Of a stretch of DNA of 64,000 nt, positions 1-9,018 are shown piece after piece. How positions within the stretch are numbered: position 1 is the stretch's first letter; each line of letters begins with the position of its first letter. This stretch comes from Pseudodesulfovibrio profundus (GTDB lineage Bacteria; Desulfobacterota; Desulfovibrionia; Desulfovibrionales; Desulfovibrionaceae). The notes beneath the pieces are model-generated. The model saw only the letters and a list, made by a program, of their open reading frames with translations. It searched no databases and was not told where the DNA came from. The stretch is taken from assembly GCF_900217235.1 (NCBI RefSeq), contig NZ_LT907975.1, forward strand, positions 744,001-808,000, given 5' to 3'. The translations under genes and the position numbers were made by a program.

Positions 1-169
1 GGTTGGCATCATAGAGGGACCCCGGATTGGATGTCGGGTCCTGCTCCTCGTAAACCGGGGGTGTCAAAATCGGCATGGGCTGCTCCACATACCGGGAAGC
101 ACACCCGACCATCAGGACAGTGGAGCCGAGCAATGTTGCCGCCAACGTGGTAAAAATATGATGTCTCAT
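1..169 (-). CDS. flgH: Flagellar L-ring protein FlgH (N-terminal part)
   Basis: FlgH forms the outer-membrane L-ring of the flagellar basal body. Only the first 56 codons lie in the window; the gene runs off the left edge. The start is the ATG at 169, preceded by a GGAGGA ribosome site. The residues form a short lipoprotein signal ending in LMVGC (Cys about residue 20), followed by a Pro/Glu-rich stretch typical of mature FlgH. It begins 15 bases after the flgA stop, so it belongs to the flgF-flgG-flgA-flgH operon. The assignment rests on the lipobox and gene order, since most of the protein is not visible. Confidence 0.85.
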   Translation of the reverse strand, partial: MRHHIFTTLAATLLGSTVLMVGCASRYVEQPMPILTPPVYEEQDPTSNPGSLYDAN

Positions 170-184
170 CAGTTCATCCTCCGA

Positions 185-1189
185 TTATCGAACCAGGACC
201 ATGTTGTCGCCAACAACGGTTCCACGCACAGTACGCTTGCTTTGCAAATTGCGTACTCCGACTTGCTGTCCCATTCCGGCTTCGCCAAGCGCTTCGGCCT
301 TGATGGAAAGTTGTATACGATCATTCTTGTAGACCAGTGTGACCTTTTCCCCCCGCTCGATCAGCGGAACAGGCTCCAGGTGCGTTGCGGTAAACGGCTG
401 GCCTCGGCCAAGAGTTCTTGTCATGCGCCACGGCCCGCCTGTGCCATCCCAAAGTTCCGGCTTGTAAGCGAGGTTAACCCGCATGAATGTTACCTTATCC
501 TTGGTCACGCGCTCATTTCTATTCAACGGTTTGGCCGCCACGGGTACCGCCTTCCATACGTTCAGGAAGACTGTCCCTGCCTTGGATGAGAGAATCTTGC
601 CTTCCGAAGAAACGGCCTTGAGCTGTATCTGATTGCGACCGGGCTTGATGGTGTCGGTCAGGTTGATGCTGAGCTTGTCGTACTCATTGTCGAAAAAGAA
701 ATGCATGGGGAGATTCAAGTCCTTGAAGACCACCTCTCCACCAAGATCTTTTGCCCGAGGCGTCAAAAAAGCGACAACCCTGTTTCGCAGTTCTTCCGCA
801 TCCACGACCTTGCCGCCGGTCTGCACCGTCAATTGGCTCGGCAGCACGAGGTTGTTCACCATGGTGCCCATGTAATGCTTCAGAACCTGATGCAGTTTGT
901 CGCGACTCACGGTCACAGGCCGTCCCCGCTTGTCGGAAGCCTTCCAAAGCTTATGCTTGGAAAGGGTCGCCCAGGTGCGGGCATCCACGCCCGGCAACGG
1001 GTCGGCAATCTCGCCAAGCAAAACTCGGGGACCCTGTACGCAGGCTGCGCTCTTTACCATCAGACGCCAATTCTGGCCCGGCCCCGATGCAGCACCCAAC
1101 ATGGGGGCACTGCCCAGAACCATGATGCCAATCAGCGCCATCATGTACAGTCCGGTCTTCATCCGATTTGTCCCTTTTGCATTTTGCAT
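185..1189 (-). CDS. flgA: Flagellar P-ring assembly chaperone FlgA
   Basis: FlgA is the periplasmic chaperone that assembles the P-ring (FlgI) around the rod. The protein is 334 aa, longer than the enterobacterial form, as is usual in this group. It has a hydrophobic signal segment (about residues 10-34). The C-terminal SAF-like domain (about residues 215-334) includes V-x-K-A-A-type and R-G-T-V-V-G patterns typical of the family. The ATG at 1189 has an AGGAAGG site; a second ATG at 1162 (MKTGLY) also has an AAAGGGA site and would give a cleaner signal peptide. It lies between flgG and flgH, in the usual order for this lineage. Confidence 0.92.
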   Translation of the reverse strand: MQNAKGTNRMKTGLYMMALIGIMVLGSAPMLGAASGPGQNWRLMVKSAACVQGPRVLLGEIADPLPGVDARTWATLSKHKLWKASDKRGRPVTVSRDKLHQVLKHYMGTMVNNLVLPSQLTVQTGGKVVDAEELRNRVVAFLTPRAKDLGGEVVFKDLNLPMHFFFDNEYDKLSINLTDTIKPGRNQIQLKAVSSEGKILSSKAGTVFLNVWKAVPVAAKPLNRNERVTKDKVTFMRVNLAYKPELWDGTGGPWRMTRTLGRGQPFTATHLEPVPLIERGEKVTLVYKNDRIQLSIKAEALGEAGMGQQVGVRNLQSKRTVRGTVVGDNMVLVR

Positions 1190-1223
1190 GGTACCGCCCT
1201 TCCTACTAACGTATTACTCACCG

Positions 1224-2006
1224 TTAACGCTTGATGTTGATAGCCGTCTGCAACATGGCGTCAGAGGTCGTGATCGCCTTGGAGTTGATTTCGTAAGCTC
1301 GCTGTCCCACGATCAGACCGACCATTTCGTCAACCATTTCCACGTTTGATCCTTCGAGAAATCCTTGAGCGAGCGTGCCGTAGTTCTCATCACCGGGAGT
1401 ACCGGCCACAGGAGCACCCGACGCTTCACTTTCACGATAGAAGTTACGCCCAATGGCTGTCAGACCGGCTGGGTTCTGGAATCGATAAATCTGAATTTCC
1501 GCTTCGGCCAATGCCGTACCGTCCTTGTCCAGAGCCGCGATATTGCCGGTTTCGGTCACGACAACGGAAACAGTCTCGGGCGGTACGGTGAACTCAGGCT
1601 GCAGGACATGACCACCAGCGGTAGTAACGCGTCCCTGATCATCGAGCTTGAATGCACCGGCGCGGGTGTAGACATCCTCACCATTCATATCGACAAGGAA
1701 AAACCCCTTGCCTTCGATGGCCATATCGAGGGGGTTGCCGGTGTTCTGGAAATCACCCTGCGAAAAGAACTTGTGCACCGACACAGGCCGAACACCCATA
1801 CCGATCTGCATGCCCACGGGGAGCCTGCCACCGGACTGATTCTGGGTACCGGCGATTTGCAGCGTCTGGTACATGAGGTCTTCAAATTCGGCCCTGGATT
1901 TCTTGAACCCGGTCGTATTTACGTTGGCCAGGTTGTTCGACAGGGTATCGATGTGCGTCTGCATGGCAACCATGCCTGTCGCAGCAGTCCAAAGAGAGCG
2001 CATCAT
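1224..2006 (-). CDS. flgG: Flagellar distal rod protein FlgG
   Basis: FlgG builds the distal rod of the flagellar basal body. The 260 aa length is normal. The N-terminal rod motif (DTLSNNLANVNTTGFKKSRA, about residues 20-40) and the C-terminal helix (GSNVEMVDEMVGLIVGQRAYE, near 218-238) are both intact. A GGAGG site precedes a double ATG, and MMRSLWTAATG is the family's usual beginning. It lies 20 bases downstream of flgF. Confidence 0.97.
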   Translation of the reverse strand: MMRSLWTAATGMVAMQTHIDTLSNNLANVNTTGFKKSRAEFEDLMYQTLQIAGTQNQSGGRLPVGMQIGMGVRPVSVHKFFSQGDFQNTGNPLDMAIEGKGFFLVDMNGEDVYTRAGAFKLDDQGRVTTAGGHVLQPEFTVPPETVSVVVTETGNIAALDKDGTALAEAEIQIYRFQNPAGLTAIGRNFYRESEASGAPVAGTPGDENYGTLAQGFLEGSNVEMVDEMVGLIVGQRAYEINSKAITTSDAMLQTAINIKR

Positions 2007-2026
2007 AACTGCTATCCTCCTGTTAC

Positions 2027-2800
2027 TTATCTAAGTCTGGAAAGTTGTGTGATCATCTTTCTGTCCATCTGATCCGAGTTCTGCATCACCTTGGCGTACA
2101 TGGCGAAGGATCGCTGGCTCTCAATCATGGAGACCATTTCCGTCACTACTTCGACATTGCCCTTCTCCAAGAAGCCCTGCTGTACGGTCAGGTCTTCCGG
2201 TGGCTGCTCGGCAGCGCCTTCGGGTGCACGGAACATGTTCGATCCGACACGCTCCAGCTTGCCGATGGTGTCAAACGTCACCAGATCAAGATTGCCCGCA
2301 GGTTGACCGTCAAGATAGATACCGCCACCGCCGTCGACAGTGACTTCGGCCCCTGCCGGAATATTGAGCTGACCGCCATCAACCATTATGGGATGGCCGT
2401 CCTTGTTGACGAGCGTACCGTTGACATCAACGGCAAAGTTGCCGGCCCGCTGGTACAATATGCCTTCCGGCGCCTGCACGCGGAAAACGCCTTCTCCACT
2501 GAGGGCGAAATCGAGTGGATTGCCGGTCTTTTGCATGCCGCCCTGGGTGAAATCCACAGCCTGTTCCGAAAGCCTCGGCTTGGCCATGATGTTCGGGTCC
2601 GGGAACATATCCTTGTCGCGCAGAAAGGATTTGGTGGTGACTACGTTGTCATGCGCAAAACGCGTGAACACGTCGTGAAACGCCATCGTATCCTTTTTAT
2701 ACGCCGTCGTATTAACATTCGCCAAATTATTGGCGATGGTTGACATCCTCATTTCATTGGACAAAGCCCCGAATAATGCGCTTAAACTACTATCTCGCAT
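2027..2800 (-). CDS. flgF: Flagellar proximal rod protein FlgF
   Basis: FlgF is a proximal rod component. The 257 aa protein starts at an ATG with an AGGAGG site eight bases upstream. It has the shared rod signature (ANNLANVNTTAYKKD, about residues 23-37), the central L-D-F-A-L-S-G-E-G-V-F-R-V segment and the C-terminal GNVEVVTEMVSMIESQRSF helix. It is the first gene of the operon, 30 bases downstream of a sigma-54 promoter. Confidence 0.96.
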   Translation of the reverse strand: MRDSSLSALFGALSNEMRMSTIANNLANVNTTAYKKDTMAFHDVFTRFAHDNVVTTKSFLRDKDMFPDPNIMAKPRLSEQAVDFTQGGMQKTGNPLDFALSGEGVFRVQAPEGILYQRAGNFAVDVNGTLVNKDGHPIMVDGGQLNIPAGAEVTVDGGGGIYLDGQPAGNLDLVTFDTIGKLERVGSNMFRAPEGAAEQPPEDLTVQQGFLEKGNVEVVTEMVSMIESQRSFAMYAKVMQNSDQMDRKMITQLSRLR

Positions 2801-2829
2801 AGTGCTGTCCTCCTGTTGGCAGGAACAAT

Positions 2830-2845
2830 TGCACTAAGCATGCCA
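2830..2845 (-). promoter_or_regulatory. Sigma-54 promoter of the flgFGAH operon
   Basis: On the minus strand the bases read TGGCATG-CTTA-GTGCA. The -24 GG and -12 GC are at the exact sigma-54 spacing of the consensus TGGCACG-N4-TTGCA, with two mismatches at less conserved positions. It lies 30 bases before the flgF ATG. Sigma-54 control of rod genes is common in polarly flagellated proteobacteria. Confidence 0.75.
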
Positions 2846-2973
2846 ACCCCATTTGGAGGATATGGAGGACACGGAAGAGGTCACTCTCCTTCAACCCTGT
2901 GTGCATTTTTCGATTGACTGAAAACCATAGTCGGTATAGTAGATTCGGCTGCCTTCCTCACACCCCCGCACTG

Positions 2974-3002
2974 TTGACATTCATTTTATATGTGTATAAA
3001 TA
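2974..3002 (+). promoter_or_regulatory. Sigma-70 promoter for tRNA-Gly and probably the nusA operon
   Basis: A perfect TTGACA (2974-2979) is followed by TATAAA at 2995 (15-base spacer) or TAAATA at 2997 (17-base spacer), in AT-rich sequence just ahead of the tRNA. No other convincing promoter is visible before rimP. Confidence 0.6.
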
Positions 3003-3015
3003 ACCTCGTTTCCAA

Positions 3016-3091
3016 GCGGGTGTAACTCAATTGGTAGAGTGTCAGCTTCCCAAGCTGAGAGTAGCGGGTTCGACCCCCGTCACCCGCTCCA
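3016..3091 (+). tRNA. tRNA-Gly (anticodon CCC)
   Basis: A full cloverleaf can be folded. The acceptor stem is GCGGGTG/CACCCGC and the anticodon stem is TCAGC/GCTGA around loop TTCCCAA, giving anticodon CCC for GGG codons. The T-arm is GCGGG-TTCGACC-CCCGT with T discriminator, and the CCA end is encoded (3089-3091). Confidence 0.95.
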
Positions 3092-3137
3092 ATGCCTTTC
3101 GCATGACTGGTCTGTACGGTCTTGCGGGGTTCGCGTA

Positions 3138-3161
3138 GGTGAGCTCGGGCTCGCCTTTTTT
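3138..3161 (+). terminator. Intrinsic terminator between tRNA-Gly and rimP
   Basis: GGTGAGC (3138-3144) pairs with GCTCGCC (3149-3155) around a TCGG loop, followed by six T. It lies between the tRNA and rimP, so expression of the downstream operon from the tRNA promoter would need read-through. Confidence 0.75.
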
Positions 3162-3180
3162 ATTTGTATCGGAGAAAACT

Positions 3181-3639
3181 ATGCGCAGAAATTTTGAAGA
3201 AACGCTGACCGAACTCATCCGGCCTGAAGTAGAGGCTCTCGGTTGCAATCTGTGGGGACTTACAGCTCCCAACAAGGGCAAGAAGCGTATAGTAAGGATA
3301 TATATTGAAGATGAGGGAGGCGCTACCATTGACAAATGCGCCAAAGTCAGCCGCCAGGTTGGATTGATGCTCGAAGTCGAAGATATCATTCCCGGCGCTT
3401 TCACTCTCGAGGTATCATCGCCTGGGCTGGATCGTCGCTTCTTCTCGACCGAGCAGATGCACGATTACATGGGCAAGAAAATGACCGCCCAGACCTACGA
3501 TGTATTTGATGGTCGCCGCAAATTCACCGGCGAACTCAAAAGCGTAGAAGATGATGCCTTCACCTTGGAAATTGACGGCGAAGACGTTACCCTTCACTGG
3601 ACAGACATCAAAGATGTTCGTCTTGTGTATGAATTTTAA
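3181..3639 (+). CDS. rimP: Ribosome maturation factor RimP
   Basis: RimP is a cytoplasmic factor that binds the pre-30S particle and helps small-subunit maturation. The 152 aa protein has the RimP N-terminal alpha/beta domain (I-R-P-E-V-E-A-L-G, I-Y-I-E-D-E-G-G) and the S-S-P-G-L-D-R segment (about residues 80-86) that starts the Sm-like C-terminal domain. The ATG at 3181 is preferred because GGAGA lies just upstream; an earlier GTG at 3139 falls inside the terminator stem. It is the first gene of rimP-nusA-ylxR-infB. Confidence 0.95.
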   Translation: MRRNFEETLTELIRPEVEALGCNLWGLTAPNKGKKRIVRIYIEDEGGATIDKCAKVSRQVGLMLEVEDIIPGAFTLEVSSPGLDRRFFSTEQMHDYMGKKMTAQTYDVFDGRRKFTGELKSVEDDAFTLEIDGEDVTLHWTDIKDVRLVYEF

Positions 3640-3726
3640 GTTGTACCACAGGTAACACACCAGAGATATTAAGCTCTCTTCAGCGAATCGGTTTGGGCCG
3701 AGGGAGTGAAGAGCGGAGGTTTGATC

Positions 3727-5094
3727 ATGTCGGAGCTGAAAAAAGCCATCGACCAGATTAGCAAAGACAGGGGCATTGACCGCGATCTTCTCGTCGACAC
3801 TCTCGAAGAAGCCGTGCGTTCTGCCGTGGCTCGCAAATATGGCGAGACCATGGATATCGAGGTCTCCTTCAACGAAGATAACGGAGAGATCGAAGTCTTT
3901 GAATTCAAGGTCGTTGTTGAAGAAGTTCACGATCCCATCAGTGAAATTTCCCTGGAAGACGCACGGGAACATGATCCCAATGCCCGCGTGGACGACGAAA
4001 TGGGCTTCCCGGTCAAAATCGAAGATCTTGGCCGTATCGCTGCTCAGTCCGCCAAGCAGGTCATCATTCAGCGCATGCGTGATGCCGAACAGGAAATTAT
4101 TTACGAAGAATATAAGGACCGCGTGGGCGAAATCTCCAGCGGTATCATCCAGCGCCGTGATCGTACCGGCTGGATCATCAACCTCGGACGCACCGAAGCG
4201 CTGCTGCCCAAGGATGAACAGATCCCCAGGGAACGTTACAAGCGTGGTGACCGCGTCCAGGCTTATATCATCGATGTGCTCAAGGAATCCCGTGGCCCAC
4301 AGGTCGTGGTATCCCGCTCGCACCCGGACTACATGATCGAGCTGTTCAAGCGCGAAGTACCCGAAGTTGCCGACTCCACCGTCAAGATCATGGGTGTTGC
4401 CCGCGACGCTGGCCTGCGTGCCAAAGTTGCTGTCATGTCCCGCGAACGCGACGTCGATCCTGTCGGCGCCTGTGTCGGTATCCGCGGTTCCCGTATCCAG
4501 AACGTGGTTCAGGAACTCAAAGGCGAACGCATTGATATCGTTGTCTGGTCTCCGGACATCGCCATGTACGCCCAGCATGCCCTCTCCCCTGCCGTTATCA
4601 CCCGCATCACCGTTGATGAGGAAGAAGAAACGCTGGAAGTAGTATGCCCCGACGATCAGCTCACTCTGGCCATTGGCCGGAAAGGGCAGAACGTCAAGCT
4701 TGCTGCCAAGCTCCTTGGCTGGAAGATCGACATTTTTACCGAGTCCCGTTATGGCGAACTCAACGCAGCCCGCAAGGGTATGGATCAGATCGCAAGCGTT
4801 GCCGAAGTGTCCATGGACAACTTCTTCAACGCCGGTTTCGAATCCATCGAATCCATCGTCAATGCCACGGATGAAGAGTTGCTCTCCGTCAAGGGATTGA
4901 CCGATACCAAAATCGCGGACATCCGCGTAGCCATCAACATGCTGGCTCCCGGTGACTTCGGCAGCAATGAAACGGAAGAAGTTCCGACAGAACTGCCCGA
5001 GGCAACTGAGGAAAATGATGTAGTCGAGACTGAATCGACTGAGACAACTGAAGAGGAATCCGAGACTCCCGCCGAGGGCGAGGAGACAAAATAG
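3727..5094 (+). CDS. nusA: Transcription termination/antitermination factor NusA
   Basis: NusA binds RNA polymerase and nascent RNA and controls pausing, termination and antitermination. The 455 aa protein has the N-terminal polymerase-binding domain (1-125), S1 (about 130-200) and tandem KH domains, with RDVDPVGACVGIRGSRIQNV near residue 240 and an IGRKGQNVKLA segment near 320. A helix-hairpin-helix-like segment follows (N-A-T-D-E-E-L-L-S-V-K-G-L). The last 35 or so residues are strongly acidic. The ATG at 3727 with GCGGAGG upstream is preferred over an ATG 21 bases earlier. rimP-nusA-ylxR-infB is a widely conserved order. Confidence 0.97.
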   Translation: MSELKKAIDQISKDRGIDRDLLVDTLEEAVRSAVARKYGETMDIEVSFNEDNGEIEVFEFKVVVEEVHDPISEISLEDAREHDPNARVDDEMGFPVKIEDLGRIAAQSAKQVIIQRMRDAEQEIIYEEYKDRVGEISSGIIQRRDRTGWIINLGRTEALLPKDEQIPRERYKRGDRVQAYIIDVLKESRGPQVVVSRSHPDYMIELFKREVPEVADSTVKIMGVARDAGLRAKVAVMSRERDVDPVGACVGIRGSRIQNVVQELKGERIDIVVWSPDIAMYAQHALSPAVITRITVDEEEETLEVVCPDDQLTLAIGRKGQNVKLAAKLLGWKIDIFTESRYGELNAARKGMDQIASVAEVSMDNFFNAGFESIESIVNATDEELLSVKGLTDTKIADIRVAINMLAPGDFGSNETEEVPTELPEATEENDVVETESTETTEEESETPAEGEETK

Positions 5095-5129
5095 ACACCG
5101 TGCCGGTACGGTACGCAGAGAAGACAGGA

Positions 5130-5369
5130 ATGACTCACGAACCTGTTCGTATGTGTATTGTATGTCGTCAACGCTACCCCAAGGGGGAGCTTGACAGGTA
5201 TGTGTGTCCGGATACTGCGAAGGAACTGGAAACGGACGGTCCGGTTCCGGACCCGGGTAAAAACAGACCGGGACGTGGTTTTTACGTATGCGTCCAGGCC
5301 CGTTGCCGGGAACACTTCCCGAAAATGATCAAGGGCCTGATGAAGAAACGCAAGGGGGTTTTTAAATGA
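5130..5369 (+). CDS. ylxR: YlxR family protein (DUF448)
   Basis: This is a small basic YlxR-family protein of 79 aa, probably RNA-binding, almost always encoded between nusA and infB. The family signature is visible: [10 protein letters not shown] near the start and P-G-R-G-F-Y-V-C in the middle. The start at 5130 (MTHEPVRMC) matches the family; an ATG-type start at 5100 would add ten residues unlike the family. Its stop overlaps the infB start (ATGA). Confidence 0.9.
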   Translation: MTHEPVRMCIVCRQRYPKGELDRYVCPDTAKELETDGPVPDPGKNRPGRGFYVCVQARCREHFPKMIKGLMKKRKGVFK

Positions 5370-8299
5370 CCGCAAAGGTTCGGGTAGAAGACTTGGCTAC
5401 TGAGCTAGGACTCAGTAACAAGGAAATAATCAAACAACTTCGAGAATTGGGAATTCAGGCGAAAAGCCAGAAAGCCGTTCTCGATGATGAAGATGTTGAC
5501 CGTCTTAAGGCGGAACTGAAGAGCACCGGTAGCAAGAAGAACGAAGTTCGTCGTGTGACCGGGTCTGGCGTCATTGTTCGACGCCGACGCAAAAAATCCA
5601 AGGAAGCCGAGGCGGAAGCCCCGGAGGAAACACCTGTGGAAACGGCAGACGCGCCGTCCGAAGCCGAAGCCGAGCCTCCGCAGGAAACCGCTCCGCAAGC
5701 CGAAGTCGAACCGCCCGCCAAGGAAGAGACCCCCAAAGAGCCAGTGGCGGAAGAGGCCGAAGCAAAACCTGCCAAGAAGCAAAAGGCCAAGAAGGAAGCC
5801 CCCAAGGTACGGGTGATCAAGCCCGCAGTCGAAGAGGCTCCCGAAGAAACTCCCGTGGCAGAAGAGGCAGCGCCCGAACCCGCGCCTGAAGAAGCCGAAG
5901 CTCCTGCAAAAGAGGTCACTCCCGAACCGGAAGCAGTGACGGAAAAGCAGGCCGAGCCTGAAGCTGTTGCCAAGGAAGAAGCCAAATCCGAGGAAGCCAA
6001 AGCCGAGAAAGAAGTCGAAGCGCCGGCTCCCAAGGAAGAAAAGAAGGCCCAGCCTGCGGCAAAAGGCGATAAGCCTGAAAAGAAGAAAAAGAAGAAGAAA
6101 AAGGAGCCTGAAGCTCCCAAAGTTAAAATTATTTCCATGCCCGACCCCAATGAGGTCAAGGCTCGCGAAGAAGCCAAGGCCATGTCTCAGCCTGCGCGCC
6201 GCCCCGGTGGCGGACGTCCAGGTGGAGGTCGCCCCGGTGGTCCCGGAGGCCCTGGTCGCCCTGGTGGAGGTCGTCCGGGTGGTCCCGGCCGTCCTGCTGG
6301 AGGTCGCCCCGGTGCTCCCGGAATGCCTGCTGCCCAACCGCCCATGCCGGACGGTCGCAGCAAAAAGAAGAAAGGCAAAAAGGATCGCCGCGTAGTCGAA
6401 TTCGGCAACAAGGGTCGCGAAGGCGCTCGTTTCGATGACAGCGCATTCCCTCAGGGACGCAAAGGCCGCAAGAAAAAAGGCGGTCGCAGGCAGAATATTC
6501 AACAGAAACTCGAGCAGCATAAGACAGCTCCCATGAAGGCCGCAAAGCGTAAGATCAGATTTGATGAAGCCATCCGTCTTTCCGACATGGCTCACCAGAT
6601 GGGTGTCAAAGCTCAGGATCTGATCAAGGCTCTGTTCGGCATGGGTGTCATGGCGACTATCAACCAGTCTCTGGACCTTGATACCACCACCCTGCTGGCT
6701 GGCGAGTTCGGCTACGAAGTGGAGAACGTTTCTTTTGATGAGCAGGAATTCCTGACTCCCACGGAGGCGGACAAGGATGAAGATCTGCTGCCTCGTCCTC
6801 CTGTGGTTACCATCATGGGTCACGTTGACCATGGTAAGACCTCACTGCTGGATGCCATTCGCCTCTCGAACGTCACAGACGGCGAAGCAGGCGGCATCAC
6901 ACAGCATATCGGTGCGTACCATGTCCAAACGGATCGCGGTGAAGTCGTATTCCTCGATACTCCCGGTCACGAAGCGTTTACCACCATGCGTATGCGTGGC
7001 GCCCAGGTTACGGATATCGTCATCCTGGTCGTAGCAGCGGACGATGGCGTCATGGATCAGACCCGTGAAGCTGTCAGCCACGCCAAGGCTGCCGGAGTTC
7101 CCATCGTTGTTGCCGTGAACAAAATCGATAAGGAAGGCGCGAACCCGGATAACGTCAAGCGTGAGCTTGCCGAACTGGAACTCGTACCTGAAGACTGGGG
7201 CGGAGACACCATCTTTGCCCATGTATCCGCCAAACAGCGTACAGGTCTTGATGAACTGCTCGAAATGGTCCTCCTCCAGGCAGAAGTTCTGGAACTGAAG
7301 GCCAACCCGAACAAACACGCTCGCGGTCATATAGTTGAAGCGCGTCTTGACAAGGGTCGCGGCCCTGTTGGCACCATGCTGATCACCGAAGGTACGATCA
7401 ACCAGGGCGACTCGTTCGTTTCCGGTGTCCACTTCGGTAAGGTCAGAGCGATGTTTGATGATCAGGGTAAGAAGCTGAAAAAGGCCGGACCGGCTATGCC
7501 TGTAGAAATTCAGGGTTTTGACGGTCTGCCGGAAGCTGGTGACGAACTCTTCGTTGTTGATGAGGAAAAGATGGCACGCCGCATTGCTCAGTCCCGAGCA
7601 ATGAAGCAGCGTGAGAAGATTCTGTCGGCCAAAACCAAGGTCACACTGGAATCCTTCCTCGCCTCCAAGCCCAACGATGAAGCCCAGTCCCTTAACCTGG
7701 TGCTCAAGGCTGACGTGCAGGGTTCTCTCGAAGCCGTCACCGAAGCGCTCAACAAGCTCTCCACGGACGAAGTCAAAATCAACGTTGTCCATGGTGGAGC
7801 CGGTGCCATCACCGAATCCGACATCCTGCTGGCCGGCGCGTCCGAAGCTGTTATCATCGGCTTCAACGTACGCCCCAACCTCAAGGTAAAGGAAGTTGCC
7901 GAGCAGGAAGGCGTCGAAGTCCGCTTCTACGACATCATCTACAAGCTGGTGCAGGAAGTGAAGGACGCCATGTCCGGCATGCTCGCCCCGGATATCGAAG
8001 AGGTCTACCTCGGCCAGGCCGAAGTACGTCAGACCTTCTCCGTACCCAAGGCCGGCACCATTGCAGGTTGTTACGTACCCGATGGAAAGATCACCCGCGG
8101 AGCCATGGTTCGCCTGCTTCGTAACGGCGTGGTTATCTACACCGGTACAGTATCCTCCCTGCGCCGCGAAAAGGACGATGTCCGCGAAGTCGCAAAGGGC
8201 TACGAGTGCGGTATCGGACTCGAGAAGTTCAACGACATCAAGGTCGGCGATTCCATCGAAGCATTCGAAAACAAGGAAATCGCCCGTACGATCGACTAG
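5366..8299 (+). CDS. infB: Translation initiation factor IF-2
   Basis: IF-2 is the GTPase that brings initiator tRNA to the 30S subunit and promotes subunit joining. The 977 aa protein starts with the IF2-N fold (V-E-D-L-A-T-E-L-G). A low-complexity Ala/Glu/Pro/Lys linker of about 220 residues and a Gly/Pro/Arg-repeat block (near residues 275-325) follow. A second IF2-N-like domain precedes the G domain, with GHVDHGKT near 485, DTPGHE and NKID all intact, then the beta-barrel and C-terminal tRNA-binding domains. It overlaps ylxR by 4 bases. Confidence 0.98.
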   Translation: MTAKVRVEDLATELGLSNKEIIKQLRELGIQAKSQKAVLDDEDVDRLKAELKSTGSKKNEVRRVTGSGVIVRRRRKKSKEAEAEAPEETPVETADAPSEAEAEPPQETAPQAEVEPPAKEETPKEPVAEEAEAKPAKKQKAKKEAPKVRVIKPAVEEAPEETPVAEEAAPEPAPEEAEAPAKEVTPEPEAVTEKQAEPEAVAKEEAKSEEAKAEKEVEAPAPKEEKKAQPAAKGDKPEKKKKKKKKEPEAPKVKIISMPDPNEVKAREEAKAMSQPARRPGGGRPGGGRPGGPGGPGRPGGGRPGGPGRPAGGRPGAPGMPAAQPPMPDGRSKKKKGKKDRRVVEFGNKGREGARFDDSAFPQGRKGRKKKGGRRQNIQQKLEQHKTAPMKAAKRKIRFDEAIRLSDMAHQMGVKAQDLIKALFGMGVMATINQSLDLDTTTLLAGEFGYEVENVSFDEQEFLTPTEADKDEDLLPRPPVVTIMGHVDHGKTSLLDAIRLSNVTDGEAGGITQHIGAYHVQTDRGEVVFLDTPGHEAFTTMRMRGAQVTDIVILVVAADDGVMDQTREAVSHAKAAGVPIVVAVNKIDKEGANPDNVKRELAELELVPEDWGGDTIFAHVSAKQRTGLDELLEMVLLQAEVLELKANPNKHARGHIVEARLDKGRGPVGTMLITEGTINQGDSFVSGVHFGKVRAMFDDQGKKLKKAGPAMPVEIQGFDGLPEAGDELFVVDEEKMARRIAQSRAMKQREKILSAKTKVTLESFLASKPNDEAQSLNLVLKADVQGSLEAVTEALNKLSTDEVKINVVHGGAGAITESDILLAGASEAVIIGFNVRPNLKVKEVAEQEGVEVRFYDIIYKLVQEVKDAMSGMLAPDIEEVYLGQAEVRQTFSVPKAGTIAGCYVPDGKITRGAMVRLLRNGVVIYTGTVSSLRREKDDVREVAKGYECGIGLEKFNDIKVGDSIEAFENKEIARTID

Positions 8300-8315
8300 T
8301 AATATGCACTATCTG

Positions 8316-8356
8316 ACGGGCGGCTTGTTGCAAAATGAGCCGCCCGTTTTATTTTA
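8316..8356 (+). terminator. Intrinsic terminator after infB
   Basis: ACGGGCGGCT (8316-8325) pairs perfectly with AGCCGCCCGT (8338-8347) and is followed by TTTATTTTAT. It separates infB from ylxP although both are part of the same conserved gene string, so the two halves may be partly uncoupled. Confidence 0.8.
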
Positions 8357-8371
8357 TCAGCTGAATCAGTT

Positions 8372-8665
8372 ATGATCATAGGCGTCCTCACACTCCAGTT
8401 TCATCTCCATGGCAATCGCTCCCTCAAGGGAAAACGCAAGATTGCCCAAAGTCTGAAACAGAAGCTCCGCAACAAGTTCAATGTGGCTGTAGCGGAAGTC
8501 GAGGCCATGGATGTACACGAAAAGTTGGTACTGGGCGTGGTTACCACCGCAAATGAAACCGCCCGGGTTGAAAGCCGGTTGGCAAAGGCTCTCGCAATGG
8601 TCGAAGCCATCTCGCCGGCAGAACTGACGAACTGTAATACCGAGATATTCAGCGACTCGGACTAA
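8372..8665 (+). CDS. YlxP-like DUF503 family protein
   Basis: The 97 aa protein matches the DUF503/YlxP family: it begins M-I-I-G-V-L-T-L-Q-F-H-L, continues with S-L-K-G-K-R and has the V-A-E-V-E-A-M-D core. Family members nearly always sit between infB and rbfA, as here; the molecular role is not established. No strong ribosome site precedes the ATG. rbfA follows after 11 bases. Confidence 0.88.
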   Translation: MIIGVLTLQFHLHGNRSLKGKRKIAQSLKQKLRNKFNVAVAEVEAMDVHEKLVLGVVTTANETARVESRLAKALAMVEAISPAELTNCNTEIFSDSD

Positions 8666-8676
8666 GGATTGATATT

Positions 8677-9018
8677 ATGAAAGCTTCAACATCCCGCCGT
8701 GCCGTAAGCATGGGAAATCAGGTCATGCGCGAAGTGGCGACCTTGCTTGTGGAAGAGGCACACGACCCTCGCCTGCAACTGGTTACGCTGTCCGGTGTTC
8801 GGATGAATGCCAACCTGCGCATAGCCGAAATATTTTACACGGTCTCCGGCGACGAAGCACATCGCAAGGAAGTACAGGCAGGTCTGGAAAAAGCCAGCGG
8901 ATTCCTGCGGTCCCAGATCGGACGCCGCCTGAAATTGCAGTATACTCCGGAACTGCGTTTCATCTTTGACGATTTTCTTGAGGATGTAGTGTATGGAAAG
9001 CCCAATCAAGCAGATTAG
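8677..9018 (+). CDS. rbfA: 30S ribosome-binding factor RbfA
   Basis: RbfA is a cytoplasmic cold-shock and 16S-maturation factor that binds the 30S subunit. The 113 aa protein has the single KH-like fold with the family motifs I-A-E-I-F-Y-T-V-S and L-R-F-I-F-D-D near the C-terminus. AGGA precedes the ATG. Its end overlaps the nrnA start by 26 bases, indicating translational coupling. Confidence 0.95.
   Translation: MKASTSRRAVSMGNQVMREVATLLVEEAHDPRLQLVTLSGVRMNANLRIAEIFYTVSGDEAHRKEVQAGLEKASGFLRSQIGRRLKLQYTPELRFIFDDFLEDVVYGKPNQAD

Noticed and set aside
3651-3658. A GTAACAC half-site between rimP and nusA
   Set aside because: No matching second half at 13-14 bases, and it lies inside a constitutive operon.
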